Under the pieces are notes generated by a model, which did not search any database, was not told the DNA's origin, and saw only the letters and a list, made by a program, of their open reading frames with translations. Below, one piece after another: positions 23,078 through 34,205 of a stretch of DNA of 64,000 nt (position 1 is the first letter of the stretch; each line of letters begins with the position of its first letter). Made by a program: the position numbers and the translations under genes. This DNA comes from Amaurobius ferox (lineage: Eukaryota > Arthropoda > Arachnida > Araneae > Amaurobiidae). The stretch covers positions 29,946,780 to 30,010,779 of the forward strand of contig OX578140.1 in the NCBI GenBank assembly GCA_951213105.1, read 5' to 3'.

Positions 23078-24489
23078 CACTCTAAGACAAAAAAATCAAC
23101 GTACCTCGCAAAATAATCGGATAGTAATGAAATTTTACATGCAAACACCTTTCGACCGAATATGCAAATGATCAAAAATTCGCAGCCAATGAATAAATAG
23201 TCGGAACTACAGCGCATTGAAACTGATCACCATGGTGGTGTATATAAGGAGCGAACCTCACTTTCAGAAACAAAACGTGCAGTGGATTTCGATTGCGTTT
23301 ACGTACCTTGATTGCAACAATGTCTCGTCGGCGAATTCGTGGCCACTGCGAGCATATGAAGGAATTTGAAAGAGGACGTGCGGTTGGACAACTGCATGAG
23401 GCTGGATGGGCCCACGGACGAATCGCTCGGAACTTGGGTAGGAGTGATACAGAAATTAGACGATGTTTGCAGAAATGAGTCAGGAATAGCAAATTTCAGT
23501 GCAAGCGGGCAGTGTACGGCCCAGAGCGACAACAGAATAGGAAGATAGAGCGATTGTCAGAGCAGCTGTGACAGCACGAGATTCGTGTTATCAACCATCC
23601 AGCATGTGACAAACACGGAAGTGACCACCCTCACCAGTAATAGAAGACTACGGGATCAGAATCTATACTCCCGGTGCCCATTATGTCGCCCACCACTGAC
23701 CAGTATTCACCATCAACAGCGATTGCAATGTTGCCGGGCCCAATCAACATGGATTGGGAACGAATTGTCTTCAGTGATGAGTCCCGTTTCGAACTGAGTC
23801 CCGACGACCAGCGCAGATGTGTCTGAAGACAGCCCGGAGATTGTCAGGGTCCTGTTCTTAATGTTACACGCCACACGGCCCGACAACAGGGAGTTAGGGT
23901 CAGGGATGACATTTCGTTTGATAGCCAGCCCCTTTTGATAGTCCTCTGTGGCACCATCACAGCACAGCGGAACGTTGCCGACAATCTAAGACTGGCTGTA
24001 TTGCCATTCCTTTCGCGACATCTCGGGCTAACTTTTCAGCAAGATAATGTCAGGTCACACATGGCACGCTTCTCTATTGATTAGTTGCGCGCCTACGACA
24101 CACTTCCTTGGCCAGCCAGATCCCCAGATCTCCCGCTTATTCAGCGCATTTGGGCTAACATGGGGCATCGCCTGCGACCATCCCAGAATGTAGACGGATG
24201 AGCTCGTCAATTGGAGGCCATTTGGAACGACATCCATCAGAACACCATTCGGCAACTTTATGCATCCATGACACGTCGGGTAACATTTTGTATCAAGACC
24301 AGAGATGGACCAACACCATATTGACCTGCTCACTTCGTGTAGATCTTTCAGTGCAATAAATCATCCGATTGTTCTAAAATTCTAATAATTTCTTTTTCTG
24401 TATATCCGCATTACACATACAAAATTTTATCTCATTTGGATAATTATTTCTTGGTGCGTCGATTTTTTTTTTGTCTTACTTAGAGTGCA
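23078..24489 (+). mobile_element. Tc1-like DNA transposon, inactive
   Basis: Flanked by TA (23076-23077 and 24490-24491). The ends are inverted repeats: CACTCTAAGACAAAAAAATC on the left against CACTCTAAGTAAGACAAAA read from the right end. Size is about 1.4 kb. It differs in sequence from the Tc1 element at 5.57 kb and contains a separate, broken transposase. Confidence 0.85.
23320..24324 (+). pseudogene. Tc1-like transposase pseudogene, catalytic Glu lost
   Basis: Starts MSRRRIRGHCEHMKEFERGR and GRIARNLGRSDTEIRR, an N-terminal helix-turn-helix region, then a stop at 23476-23478. Later blocks occur in changing frames: FSDESRFELSPDDQRR (about 23769-23816, first catalytic D), DNLRLAVLPFLSRHLG, FQQDNVRSHMARF (second D, about 24032-24070), LPWPARSPDLPLIQRIW (about 24109-24153) and the C-terminal VTFCIKTRDGPTPY ending at 24324. 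In the last block the usual 'SPIEHIW' reads 'PLIQRIW', so the third catalytic residue is Gln. Several stops and frameshifts make it non-functional. The open frames at 23293-23478, 23366-23548 and 23585-23797 are parts or shadows of it. Confidence 0.85.
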
Positions 24490-25199
24490 TATAAAAAAAA
24501 TTCAGAAAAATGTGTTTGGTAGATTTTTAAATAAAAATTAAAATATTAATTACACACATATAATATGAAGAGATCACGTAACCCACTTCAAAATAAAATA
24601 TGGCATTCAACTTTTTTCACAGAATAAAATATTGATTTTTAAAGTTCTTGTAAATTTATATTTAGTGTTGCATCCGTCCTAAAAACCCTTTATTTTTGCG
24701 TATTTGATGGGCATCTATATTCTGCGCTAACGCAATTTCAATATTTTTTAGTTTAAATAATCGTCAAACTTTGATTATTTCAGCAAAGAAGCCTTTTTTT
24801 AATGGATAAAGAATGTAAACAAGTGATTATAAGATGGATTGTATAAGAATTGCTGAATTTTTTCCAAAATTATTTAACTCTAGAGTCTGGAATAAAAGTG
24901 TACGAATGAAATATTCAGTGCTTTTGTATAGAGAGCCAAACGATTCATATTTCGATGACGTCTTTTGAAAAAAGTTCATTTTTCTCGATGAAGTTTTAAG
25001 TTTTCAAGTAAAATAAATTATTGTAGTTCTGTGATAATTAAAAACATATCACTGCTGAATGTATCTCATTTTAGAGATATTTAAATAAAATTGCATTTCA
25101 GTGGAAAATGTTTCATAATCAATTATTTATGCATGATTATTCTTTCTTATTATTTATTCGGAAACTTATGTAGTCAGTGAATAAATTATTATTTTGGAC

Positions 25200-28030
25200 G
25201 CTTACCTCCCTCTTTGTCTGGTAAATTTTTTATTCATAGTATCTTACTTTCGTTACTTCCCCCATGGTTTCAAACTTTTTTCTCTCTCCGATGGCAAACC
25301 TCTTTCCCTGCCTTAGTAATAATTACAGTTTTAACAGCAGTTGGCGATTTTACTTGGGCAGGTGTTGGTTGCGCTTCTTCCTTATCCTGACGAAGAAAGC
25401 TGTTTTTATTTTGAAACCGGTTCACAATATTAATGTTGCGTTAAATGTTACTTTAAGCGAAATTTTATAACTCACTTCTAGTTGCGAAACTGGTTCAGCT
25501 AGTTTGAGCTCAATTTTTATCGATGTTTACAATTTTTATTTCTAAAAAATGAAACATTTTATGAGTGAAAATACATCAATAAAATGCATCAAAAATAAAA
25601 GCATCATTTTTAAATATCAAAGGAGGCAGTTAATAGAATGACAAGTGCGCTATTTCTATTCTTCACACAATTTCATTAATGCTATAATGCGTTTGGTTTT
25701 ATTTGTTAGAAAAACCACTTAAAATTATTAATTTACCCTATCATAAAGTTGTAGTTTTTACAAATTACATAGCTACTCTATAATGGAAATTAGATATCGA
25801 TTTGCATTAAAGAAAACAAGAAATTAATAAATATTTTCTTGGGTATTCAGAAGCGTGTCATCATTTCACTGCGTAAGTAAGAAGTCACACAACTCAATAT
25901 AAGAGCTCCAGTACTAGAATTTCTTACTTTTGATCTGTAACATTCGAGGAAGTAACTCTTTTTAGCTGTAATTAACTGTATAATTAACTACTATTAACTG
26001 TAATTATTATTTGTCGTCACGTAATATAATCAAACGAAACTATTTCTGAAATATCTAATTTTTGGTAAACCGTAATTTTGGAGTTCAATTAAAATTTATT
26101 ATAGTTGATTTAGACACAGTTGATGTACTGTCAGCATATCTAAAAATATTTACGAGAAAAATTATGTCATAATATGGTCAAGCCTGCTTGTTTCAATGCT
26201 ACTCAATTTTATTCCACCGTCAAGATTATCCTGTGTTGTTTTACATTTGTGGGAATTCCCTTTATTGGGCAACATCATACTCACAAAGGGAAAACATATA
26301 CATTACAACAAATTATTTTTATTTTTATTACATTATATTTTGTAATAAATTCCATATTTATGTCAGTAATCAGAAGTTACGAATTTTCATGGAAAAATGG
26401 TAACATTATATCTTTCTTAAACAACGTCGTTTCAAACAGCGTGTCTTTGACATTACGATTGAATTTCATTGTGAAAATAAAAAACCTAAATATGCTTTTA
26501 ATTAGTATAACTAAGTTCATTCGTTGCCACCAACATGAATGTATGTTTCATAAAAAATGCATCGCATCTGTATGCATGATGTGTTTATTGGTACCGTCAG
26601 TTATATTCCTTAGTGTCATACATACACATGGTAAAGGTCAAATCTATCTCAGGTGTTACGTTGGATGCGAAGTACCTAACTGGTTAATAAAGATTTTTAT
26701 ACCTGTGATGGAGTTTACTTACGAAGTTGATAGGTTTTGTTTTCCAGCAATTACAACAGTTTTATTTTCTTTTATTTATTTAACATTTGGGAAAACTATA
26801 TTAAATTCCCTTTTAGATCAATTGCAAAAAATGCATCACTGTCCAACATCGGAGAATATTAAGAAAAGCCTTCGCATATATGCCAGTATAAGAAGAATCT
26901 GGATGCAAATTGAAGAAGTGGCTTCTTTGAATGTCTTTTTAATTTATGCTTTAGCCTTTACCTACTCATTATTTTTAATCCACATATCTTTCTTTCCTTC
27001 AGACAATAGTGATTACATACCGAAATCCTCATTTAAAATGATATTTTATTGTGTAATGATTATATGTTTGTGCATATCTGGTTCTACGGCATCTGAAACT
27101 TGGAGCCGCAGCAGGATCATCGTCCACGAAGTCATCTTATGCCATGGTAGAGACCATATCGGAGTCAGTAATAAAGACATGCTGAATTTGATGTCACTCT
27201 TAGACGAAGCAAATATGAAAATGAATTTCACATGTTTGGGCATATTTGATTTGGATTTAAATCTCTTGCTGAAAACAGTCGGCATGCTTGTAACCTTTGG
27301 CGTCCTAATGCAATGATTGAAAATATGTACTTAGAAAATCAATGAGTAATTTATATTTAGCTCAGCAAAGTATTTTAGCCGTTGCCAATACATTAAGACT
27401 GAGTTACAGAAAGGGGAAATGAAATACTGGGAATCTTGCTTTCGAAATTCCTTTTAGCTGGCATAAAAATGTTTGATCCTTAATTCATTAATTACTAAAA
27501 TTTATCTAATTGCACTTTATTTTTAAAAATATTAATAGCAACGAGCTAAAACTAGGAGCGTCGTATAGAGTTTATTAGAAGACATGTTAACAAATGTAGT
27601 TTTCTTTTCGTTTTCCATAAAAGGAAAGAAAGGGTCAATTATGCATGAACTGCACATAAGTTGACATTTTGACCAATCTTACATGACACTAAGAACATAA
27701 TGAAACTAGGATCATCGTACAAAGTTTAGAGGACATGTAAACAGATGTTTGTTACTATTTTTTCCTGCAAAAGGAAAGACAGAATTAATTATGCTTGAAC
27801 TGCACATAAGTTGAAGTTTGTGACTAACTTTGAAACATATTTGAATGGAACATATTAAGTAAAATATTGTTATAGTGCTGAAACATTTGTAAGAACAGTT
27901 GGGTTTAGAAGACTATACCGATTATAACCATCTATGTCATTATATTATTGCTACCCATTTTACAAGCTACGTATAAAACACATTTGTCCTTCATATGTAT
28001 GACATGATAGGTTTCCTTGTCAACGATAAC
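25200..28030. repeat. Duplicated segment, right copy (with receptor gene 2)
   Basis: Direct repeat of about 17890-20850; landmarks are listed there. It contains an extra local tandem duplication after the gene: about 27541-27685 and 27698-27840 both run from AAACTAGGA-C-TCGTA to GAACTGCACATAAGTTGA, whereas the left copy has a single version. Confidence 0.75.
26174..27316 (+). CDS. Gustatory receptor-like 7TM protein 2 (380 aa)
   Basis: Complete single-exon gene, ATG (26174) to TGA (27314-27316). It shares the start MVKPAC, identical or near-identical blocks (CCFTFVGIPF, IIFIFITLYFVINSIFM, RRIWMQIEEVASLNVFLIY, EVILCHGRDH, SNKDMLNLMSLLD) and the C-terminal signature FTCLGIFDLDLNLLL...TFGVLMQ with receptor 1. 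Divergence is concentrated in the predicted outer loop between the fourth and fifth hydrophobic segments (about residues 150-172) and in the loop near 270-285. This is the pattern expected if ligand-facing parts vary, but that reading is inference. Two cysteines are kept in the outer loop (RCYVGC). The upstream 90 bp are conserved with receptor 1. No defects are seen, so both duplicates are likely functional. Confidence 0.85.
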   Translation: MVKPACFNATQFYSTVKIILCCFTFVGIPFIGQHHTHKGKTYTLQQIIFIFITLYFVINSIFMSVIRSYEFSWKNGNIISFLNNVVSNSVSLTLRLNFIVKIKNLNMLLISITKFIRCHQHECMFHKKCIASVCMMCLLVPSVIFLSVIHTHGKGQIYLRCYVGCEVPNWLIKIFIPVMEFTYEVDRFCFPAITTVLFSFIYLTFGKTILNSLLDQLQKMHHCPTSENIKKSLRIYASIRRIWMQIEEVASLNVFLIYALAFTYSLFLIHISFFPSDNSDYIPKSSFKMIFYCVMIICLCISGSTASETWSRSRIIVHEVILCHGRDHIGVSNKDMLNLMSLLDEANMKMNFTCLGIFDLDLNLLLKTVGMLVTFGVLMQ

Positions 28031-28138
28031 AAGTTGTAAAAGTAATAATCCACAATCTATGTAAATGGTGTTTTAGTGAATTGCATTCTGTGTCTATTTT
28101 GCTTGAATATATAAATTAATTTATTTCCAGTATCATTC

Positions 28139-28330
28139 TTTTCATAATCTAAGTAAATAAAATTGAAAATTTTGTCTGTCTGTGTGTGTGTGCGTGTGTT
28201 TGTCTCATTATCGCGAGACAACAGCTGTACCTTATTTTATGATATTTTGAGGGTAGCCTTAGAATAGCTTCATTATTAATATTAAGTCAATGTTTTGAAT
28301 TTCTAGGGCTAGGGGATGTCTAGATATTAA
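28139..28330 (-). repeat. Family D 3' end fragment
   Basis: On the minus strand it reads GGTACAGCTGTTGTCTCGCG, then ATAATGAGACAAACACACGC, (AC)n, CAGACAGACAAAATTTTC and ATTTTATTTACTTAGA. This matches the 3' end of family D (GTTCAGCCGTT..GATGATGAGACAAACAGACA..TTTATTTATATAGA). The 5' part is absent. Confidence 0.5.
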
Positions 28331-30350
28331 TAAAACACATGCAATTAAACCTTCCATGGACATGGCTTATGCAGACGATATATTTTTCCTTAAAGTTATT
28401 TGAAAAAAATATAATATGTTGCTAAGCAAAAGAAATAGGCCTAATGAGATTATACAGCACACGATTTGTATTAAAACTTTTCCAATATAAATTATTAAGA
28501 AATTGTGATACAGTTGAGCAAAAGGTATTTTTATATTTCAGAAATGGCTCTACGACAAGGCGGCAATCAGCAGTAGACTCGACGATGCATAATTTTATAA
28601 AGGGAGGACAATTTATTTACGAGCAATGAATGAAGAATGACATCATGAGAAATAAAACTATGAACTCAAGCGAGCCGGTAGGCATAATGAAATAACCAAT
28701 GAAAGACAGTATAGACCACGTCCAGATGACTGGAACAAATTGGCACACAGGTACGGTAGAGCCAATAAGATCCAAGGAGGTAAATCAAAGTTACCCTGTG
28801 CATCAAGTGGAGGTTTGGAATGTTCTAGAAAATTTGTGCTTGTGGGCTCAGCACATCAAAAATGTGCTATCTATGAACTAATGTGCTATCTATCTTCCTA
28901 CCTATGTGCTATCTATGAATTTTGCTGTGAACTAACACATCAAAATATGCTAATAGTCTCTCGCTAAAATGTCGTGGTTGATGATGCACGTAAAAATGTG
29001 CTAATAGATTCTATTGAATGCGTGGTTGAATATGCAAGTAAAAAAGTGTTTTTAGTGAAGGATGTCCAAAGCGCAAACAGTTAACTTTTGTATCATAATA
29101 TGAGGAATTGTGTAACCCGACGAGAAGTCAGTAGCAGGTTGCAACTGTATCACCCACTAACTCAGTTAAGTTTAAGAAACCAAAATGTTGTACAAATTAG
29201 TAAATTGTACAAATAATTATTGATTTGAAACTAAGCTTTGCTAAAATTTAATATTAATTATAATAATTAATAAAGTTATGTTTGAGCAAAATTAATGTCT
29301 GCTAATTGGATAAGTAAAATTAATTTTATATTTGTTAATCAAATTGCCTTTCAGAAACAACGGGCGACACAATAAATTAATTATGGTGAGTTATTATCTC
29401 AGCAATGTACAGAAATTTACGATTATCGGCCAATTCTACTAATCTCATATATCTCACTAAATAATACTAACTCACTAATCTCATAATCTCACTAATCTCA
29501 TATACCAAAAATAGCAGAAACCATCTGACCCATCAAGATTGAACTTCTTTTTGGCCTAAACGATTACATCAATATATTTTGGACTGAGAGAAATATATTT
29601 TTTTTAAACTCCTCCTTTCCTCATGTTCCTTTCTACGAGACGGACGTGACATTAAATTTCCATACCAAAGATTCGGAAGTTTATTCAAAACATTTTGAAC
29701 TGTTCATGTGGAACATGGTAAGTTCAAATTTCTAACTTCATTTGCAGTTTCTGTTTTCTTGCAAGTTTTTCTTAGAACCATTCTTTTCTGTCGATGCGTT
29801 AGAATTTCTGGTCTTTCAGTCCATTTTTTCATTCCATACATTCCAGGTTCTTTTAGAAAATTATAATCTACAGTTTTAGAACTTTTAATTTTTTTCGAAA
29901 TTTCATGCCCACTTAAAAACACATTCTTTAAAAGCACATTCTTTAAAAGCAAGAATTTTCCCTTTTTCAAGGTTAGACAGATGAATTCCTTTTGGCATCA
30001 TACACAAATCATAAAGAAATGAGGCAAGTGTGAGTTTTGTTTAGAAACCCAGTCTTTAATTTTAAATGGTCATTTTTTGCTTTCAAATATGCAAATTTTA
30101 CTATAATTTTAGATGAAAAAACAGTTGCCCTTATACTTTTTCCCAAGGCTTTAAAATTTATAAAGTAAATTTATACATATTTATTATTGGAAAATTTAAC
30201 TAAGTTACATGAAAAAGAAAATTTCATCAATATTTTTACTTAAGATATTTGCATATTTGCATACATTTCCGTCTAAAAGATTTCTAGATTTGGCGAGTTT
30301 TCGCTTATCCTTATACTTTTTTCGCGCACTGTATATTTAATTTCTTAAAA
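28331..30350. other. No gene seen; short local repeats
   Basis: ATGTGCTATCTATGAA occurs three times near 28861-28920, and CTAATCTCATA/CTCACTAATCTCATA repeats near 29440-29505. Open frames 28444-28629, 28699-28881, 28740-28967 and minus 29704-29970 have no recognisable product and no splice context I trust. Confidence 0.45.
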
Positions 30351-30785
30351 CACCTGTTTTATATTGGCAAAATTTTTCAAACTCATATATTATGTTTAGC
30401 CAATTGTTGAAACAGAGATTGGTAAAGATGATACGGGTGTATCTTCAAATACCATTTTACTGCTTTGATTGTGGCATATGTTGATCAAATTTTAAAGCGC
30501 TTTTAAATTTGGCTTACATTGATCCAATTTCATAATTTTTAAAAAATTGTTTACAAATGGGACCAGTATGTTTTATCCTACAGATTTGCATGTCATGCAA
30601 ATTTGTGTATAGCTAGAACAGAGATTCTTGTTTCATTTTAGGAGAATAAAATTTAATATTTTAATAGAATGTCTTGAATAACAATGTCATTTATAATATT
30701 ATAAGAATTTGCATATATTTGGAAATTTTAAGTTTCTTTATATTATGCATTCCGTACGAAGAACGGATATACTGTTGGTTACTAT
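30351..30785 (-). repeat. Family D element, terminal part
   Basis: On the minus strand it starts CAACAGTATATCCGTTCTTC, GTACGGAATGCATAATATAA, then ATATGCAAATTCTTATAATA, the family D 5' end. It is truncated like the copy at 10500-10895. Confidence 0.6.
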
Positions 30786-30965
30786 AATATGATAAATTCT
30801 TGATAAAATCGATATGTAGTATAAACAATCATGCATCATGTCATCCATGGTTGTATTGAAACACATTAATTATATTGGATCAAATATAGTTCACTAATTT
30901 TAGGGATAAAAATGTCTGTAATACTGATGTACAATTTCTTTAAATAATTTGAAATCTGTTTTTAA

Positions 30966-31900
30966 CACTGTACAACATAGTTGAACAGTATTTATGACTT
31001 TGGCCATTCTGTCTGTCTGTCCGTTCGCACGATAACTGCCGTAAAAATGGCTTTATCAAAATTAAATTTTAGTATGTTGTTGAGACGGTCTGTGGGGCAT
31101 ATGGAAATGTGTAAATGAATAATATCATCCAATTAGTTTTGATTTGAACCCGGGGTGAAAAAATGAAATACATTAAACCATATGGCACCAAAATTTTGAA
31201 ACATTTTTTAAGCGAAGTTAAAATTTACACATTGCTTCGAAAATTTTAGGAAACATTAAAATTAACCCATAAAATATGTTCGGTAGTTTTCTAAATAAAG
31301 ATTAAAATGATAATTTCACCCATATAATATGAAGAGATCACGGTGTCCACTTCAAAATAAAATAGGTCATCCATCTTTTTTCACAGAGTAAAAATCGTGA
31401 TTTTTAAAGTTCTTTTAAATTAATATTTAGTGTTGCATCCGTCCTAAAATCGCTTTATTGTTGCGTATTTTCTGTGCATCTATATTCTGCTCCAACGCAA
31501 TTGCAATATTTTTTAGTTTAAATGATCATCAAACTTTGATTATTTCTGCAACAAAGCCTAATTTTAATGGATGCAGAATATAAACAAATGACTGTAAGAT
31601 GAGTTGTATAAGAATTGCTGACTTTTTTTCAGGCAAAATTATTTAATTCTGGAGTCTGGAATAAAAGTGTATGTATGAAAGCCAGACGATATATATTTCG
31701 ATGAAGTCATTTGAATAAAGTTCATTTTTCCTCGACGAAGTTTTAAGATTTGAAATAAAATAAATTATTGTAGTTCTGTGATGATTAAACAAATATCACC
31801 TCTGAATGTATCGCATCTTAGAGATGCGGCTTATTCAGACGATTGCATTTCAGTTGGAATGTGTTTCATAATCAATACTGCACGCATGATTGATTTTTCT
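30966..31900. repeat. Paralogous segment without the Tc1 element
   Basis: Colinear with 22757-23077 plus 24490-25150. The Tc1 target is intact at about 31269-31290. The similarity stops near 31900, before any third receptor gene, so if a larger block was duplicated its receptor part is missing here. Confidence 0.75.
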
Positions 31901-32007
31901 TGTTGAATATAGTTGGAGTTCCCTTCAATCATTAGAGATCCATGCCGTCAATGTAGAAATAGAAATATGTTCTCGAATATAGCAAGTTATCTACATCATA
32001 GATCTGG

Positions 32008-32126
32008 GCCAACGGCCGTACCGTGCTGAAAACACCGGTTCTCGTTAGATCACCAAAGTCAGGCAGCATCGGGCGCGGTTAGTACTTGTGTGGGTGACCA
32101 CCTGGGAACCCCCCGTGCTGTTGGCA
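32008..32126 (+). rRNA. 5S rRNA sequence (possible pseudogene or SINE head)
   Basis: The 119-bp sequence runs from GCCAACGGC to GCTGTTGGC. These two ends (32008-32016 and 32117-32125) pair over nine bases with one G-U, forming an intact helix I. Family landmarks are in place: CACCGGTTCTCGT, GATCACCAAAGTCAGGCAGC, TCGGGCGCGGTTAGTACTTG and TGGGTGACCACCTGGGAA (internal control region). Likely differences from a usual animal 5S are GTTAGATC for GTCCGATC and ACCCCCCGTG near the 3' end. There is no T run after it; a tRNA-type SINE begins within about 5 bp. It may be a dispersed 5S copy, or the head of a composite 5S/tRNA SINE. Only one copy is seen here, not an array. Confidence 0.85.
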
Positions 32127-32130
32127 CATT

Positions 32131-32385
32131 TCGGGCGCGGTAGCCCGGTGGTTTGCGTGCTGGATTTGCACTTTGCCACAACTGCCGCCGTGTTCATACG
32201 AAGTACGATCACGTTAAACATATGGGTCCGTAAGTCCTTCAGAGAGGTTGGGGGTAGGGAAAGGAGGGTACGGTCTCTGTGGATCTCTCCTCCACTGGAT
32301 TCCGGTCTAAATTGGGTGGCACTTCCCGGCCGTCCAAACAGTTACCTTACGCCCTTCTGGTAGGTCGGACGGTCTATACGGTTTA
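32131..32385 (+). mobile_element. tRNA-derived SINE fused to the 5S sequence
   Basis: Starts TCGGGCGCGGTAGCCCGGTG then GTTTGCGTGCTGGATTTGCA, a tRNA-like head with a one-mismatch box A (TAGCCCGGTGG). The box B region is deleted or scrambled (TGCCACAACTGCCGCCGTG). The body and 3' end match 11153-11400: GGGTCCGTAAG, GGTAGGGAAAGGAGGG, ATTCCGGTCTAAATTGGGTG, GGCCGTCCAAACAGTTACCT and GGTAGGTCGGACGGTCT. I find no flanking target duplication either for the SINE alone or for the 5S plus SINE unit. The open frame 32088-32363 is this repeat. Confidence 0.8.
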
Positions 32386-32411
32386 TGTATGTTAATAAGC
32401 ACATACCTTCT

Positions 32412-32983
32412 TGTTATCTTTAGATGTCTGTGGGTCATTGGTTGTTGAACCACCTTTCATATATGCATACTATAGGACTGGATATCGTCACACCACACTT
32501 GATGCATATTCTAACATGACTGCAACCTTAACCCATATTCGGATCTCTTCTGTTGCACCTTCTCTATGCGTCTGTGTCGAACTTAATACTGCACTATTCT
32601 CATCTTGCCTGTGGCACCTTCTCTATGCCTCTGTGTGGAACTTCATTCAATATTCGAATCCCGTCTGAGGCTGTGTCTAACTTAATGCATTGTCGTCTAT
32701 ATATTTTCTGAACTATTCTCATCATCTTTTTGCCTGAGGTCTAGATACGTCTCTTCGGCGGTCATTGGTTGACCTCAGGCCGATGGGACTACACATTTTC
32801 CTCATTGGTTAAACCTTTAACCAATCCCGTGGTTTTAACTTTAGCCTCCTTTTTTACGGCATCCTGACCTCTCGAGTCAGGACTGCTGTAAATTGGCGTC
32901 TACCCATCTGGGGCCTTTGTATTCTTGTTAGAACTTATAAATCCTTAACATATAAACCTGTCTAAGTGTATCATGGTGTTACA
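32412..32983 (-). mobile_element. Possible solo LTR
   Basis: A 572-bp block begins TGTTATCTTT and ends GGTGTTACA (on the minus strand TGTAACACC...AAAGATAACA), so it has TG/CA-type inverted ends. It holds several CCAAT/ATTGG boxes (about 32437, 32763, 32803, 32820) and a tandem duplication of TGCACCTTCTCTATGC-like sequence (32556 and 32616). I find no convincing target duplication or internal region, so the call is tentative. Confidence 0.35.
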
Positions 32984-34205
32984 TATTCAAAATAAGAATT
33001 TCTTTTGAAATATTATTGGGTGGGGGGGGGATTTTATCACTATAAAAGATTTTTCATTTTAGATCCACTTTGAATTAACTGTGTCCAATTTCATTTGATC
33101 ATTCCAATTATTATATCTAATTTCATTTGATATACATGTTTGCTGATATACATTGTCCGACTATAACTCCTAACCAATTTAGTTTTATAATTGGATATAT
33201 GGTGTAAATTAATATTTTGCAGCCTGAGTATGTTGATGACCGTGGCCGGATAAAAAATCGCATGAGTTGTCATTCGCCGGTTTTACTAATAGCGTCGCTC
33301 TTAGGGGTGTCGGGCACCTCTCGAGTGGAAGGGAAACATTTCTAGAGGTGGCCTAGATACCACTTCCCCAGTATTTTATTTTACGTATGGAGAAAATACG
33401 AAAAATTCACAAAAAGGGGATTGGATAGCTATTTATTTGAATTCGTGAAAAAGGTGTTTTTCTTATTCAAAAAATTGAAATATCCCCTACTTCATAGTGA
33501 GTCACATGAATACCCAGTTTTGTGTATTTCGACAGTTTGTTTATCTATGAATGTGTGTGTAACAATCATGGGTCAACTACTTTTCAACAGAATGAACATT
33601 TTTGAAATTATTTTACTTGGTGATCGAATAATTTCTCATTATCAATATTAAGTTTCTGTTGCAGTTTTAACCATTTCGTGTAAATTTAAGTGAATATTTA
33701 TCTGCATATTTTACGACTCATAGTGCGTATAAATTAGCTCTCTACATCTAACATATACAGATAGCAGCGACCAATAAAATGGGAGCAATTTTCTGTTTCT
33801 GGAGCCCCGTCGGTTATGTTCAGCATCTTTATAGGGTCACAAAGAGAATGAAGTCACGGCAATTAAATGTTAATTGATATACGGACTTTTATGGAGAACC
33901 ACAGAACTTATCCATTTCCCGCCTCAAAATGGGGTGTTTATCTCTCGCGGTAGCTGATGAATTTGCATATTGTCAGTCAGTCAGTCTTCAGTGGAGTTCG
34001 TTCAGAAAAATAGCCCCCTACCGCAAACACGAAATATTGGAATCTCGTTTGCATATTTCATGAGTTCAGCAATTCCATCAAGACCCTCGTCTGCCAGCCG
34101 CACAAGGACGAGACTGTGCACCATTTGGAGAACTCTCGTTTGGAAGCTATAGAGCGTGGACACGACTGTAAATAAACAACTTGTGTGGCAGAATGCGCAG
34201 AAAAG
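32984..34205. other. No gene seen; possible LTR fragment near 33.77-34.2 kb
   Basis: The stretch around 33900-34200 has a TCAGTCAGTCAGTC initiator-like tract (33974-33990), a CTGTAAATAAACAA polyadenylation-like signal (about 34167) and less AT-rich sequence. These resemble an LTR promoter and R region, but I can set no boundaries. The remainder shows a G run (33022-33031) and nothing else recognisable. Confidence 0.35.

Larger units (their letters stand above)
22757..25150. repeat. Duplicated segment that holds the Tc1 insertion
   Basis: Apart from the Tc1 element at 23078-24489, this segment is colinear with 30966-31900. Shared words include AACTACCGTAAAAGTG/AACTGCCGTAAAAATG, GTTGAGACGATCTGTGGG, TGAAGAGATCACG, CTTCAAAATAAAATA and GTTGCATCCGTCCTAAAA. 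The paralogue at 31269-31290 (ATAAAATATGTTCGGTAG) is the uninterrupted target site. Confidence 0.75.

Noticed and set aside
29704..29970. Minus-strand 88-codon frame rich in Lys
   Set aside because: No recognisable domain; composition follows the local T-rich strand; no splice or promoter signals.
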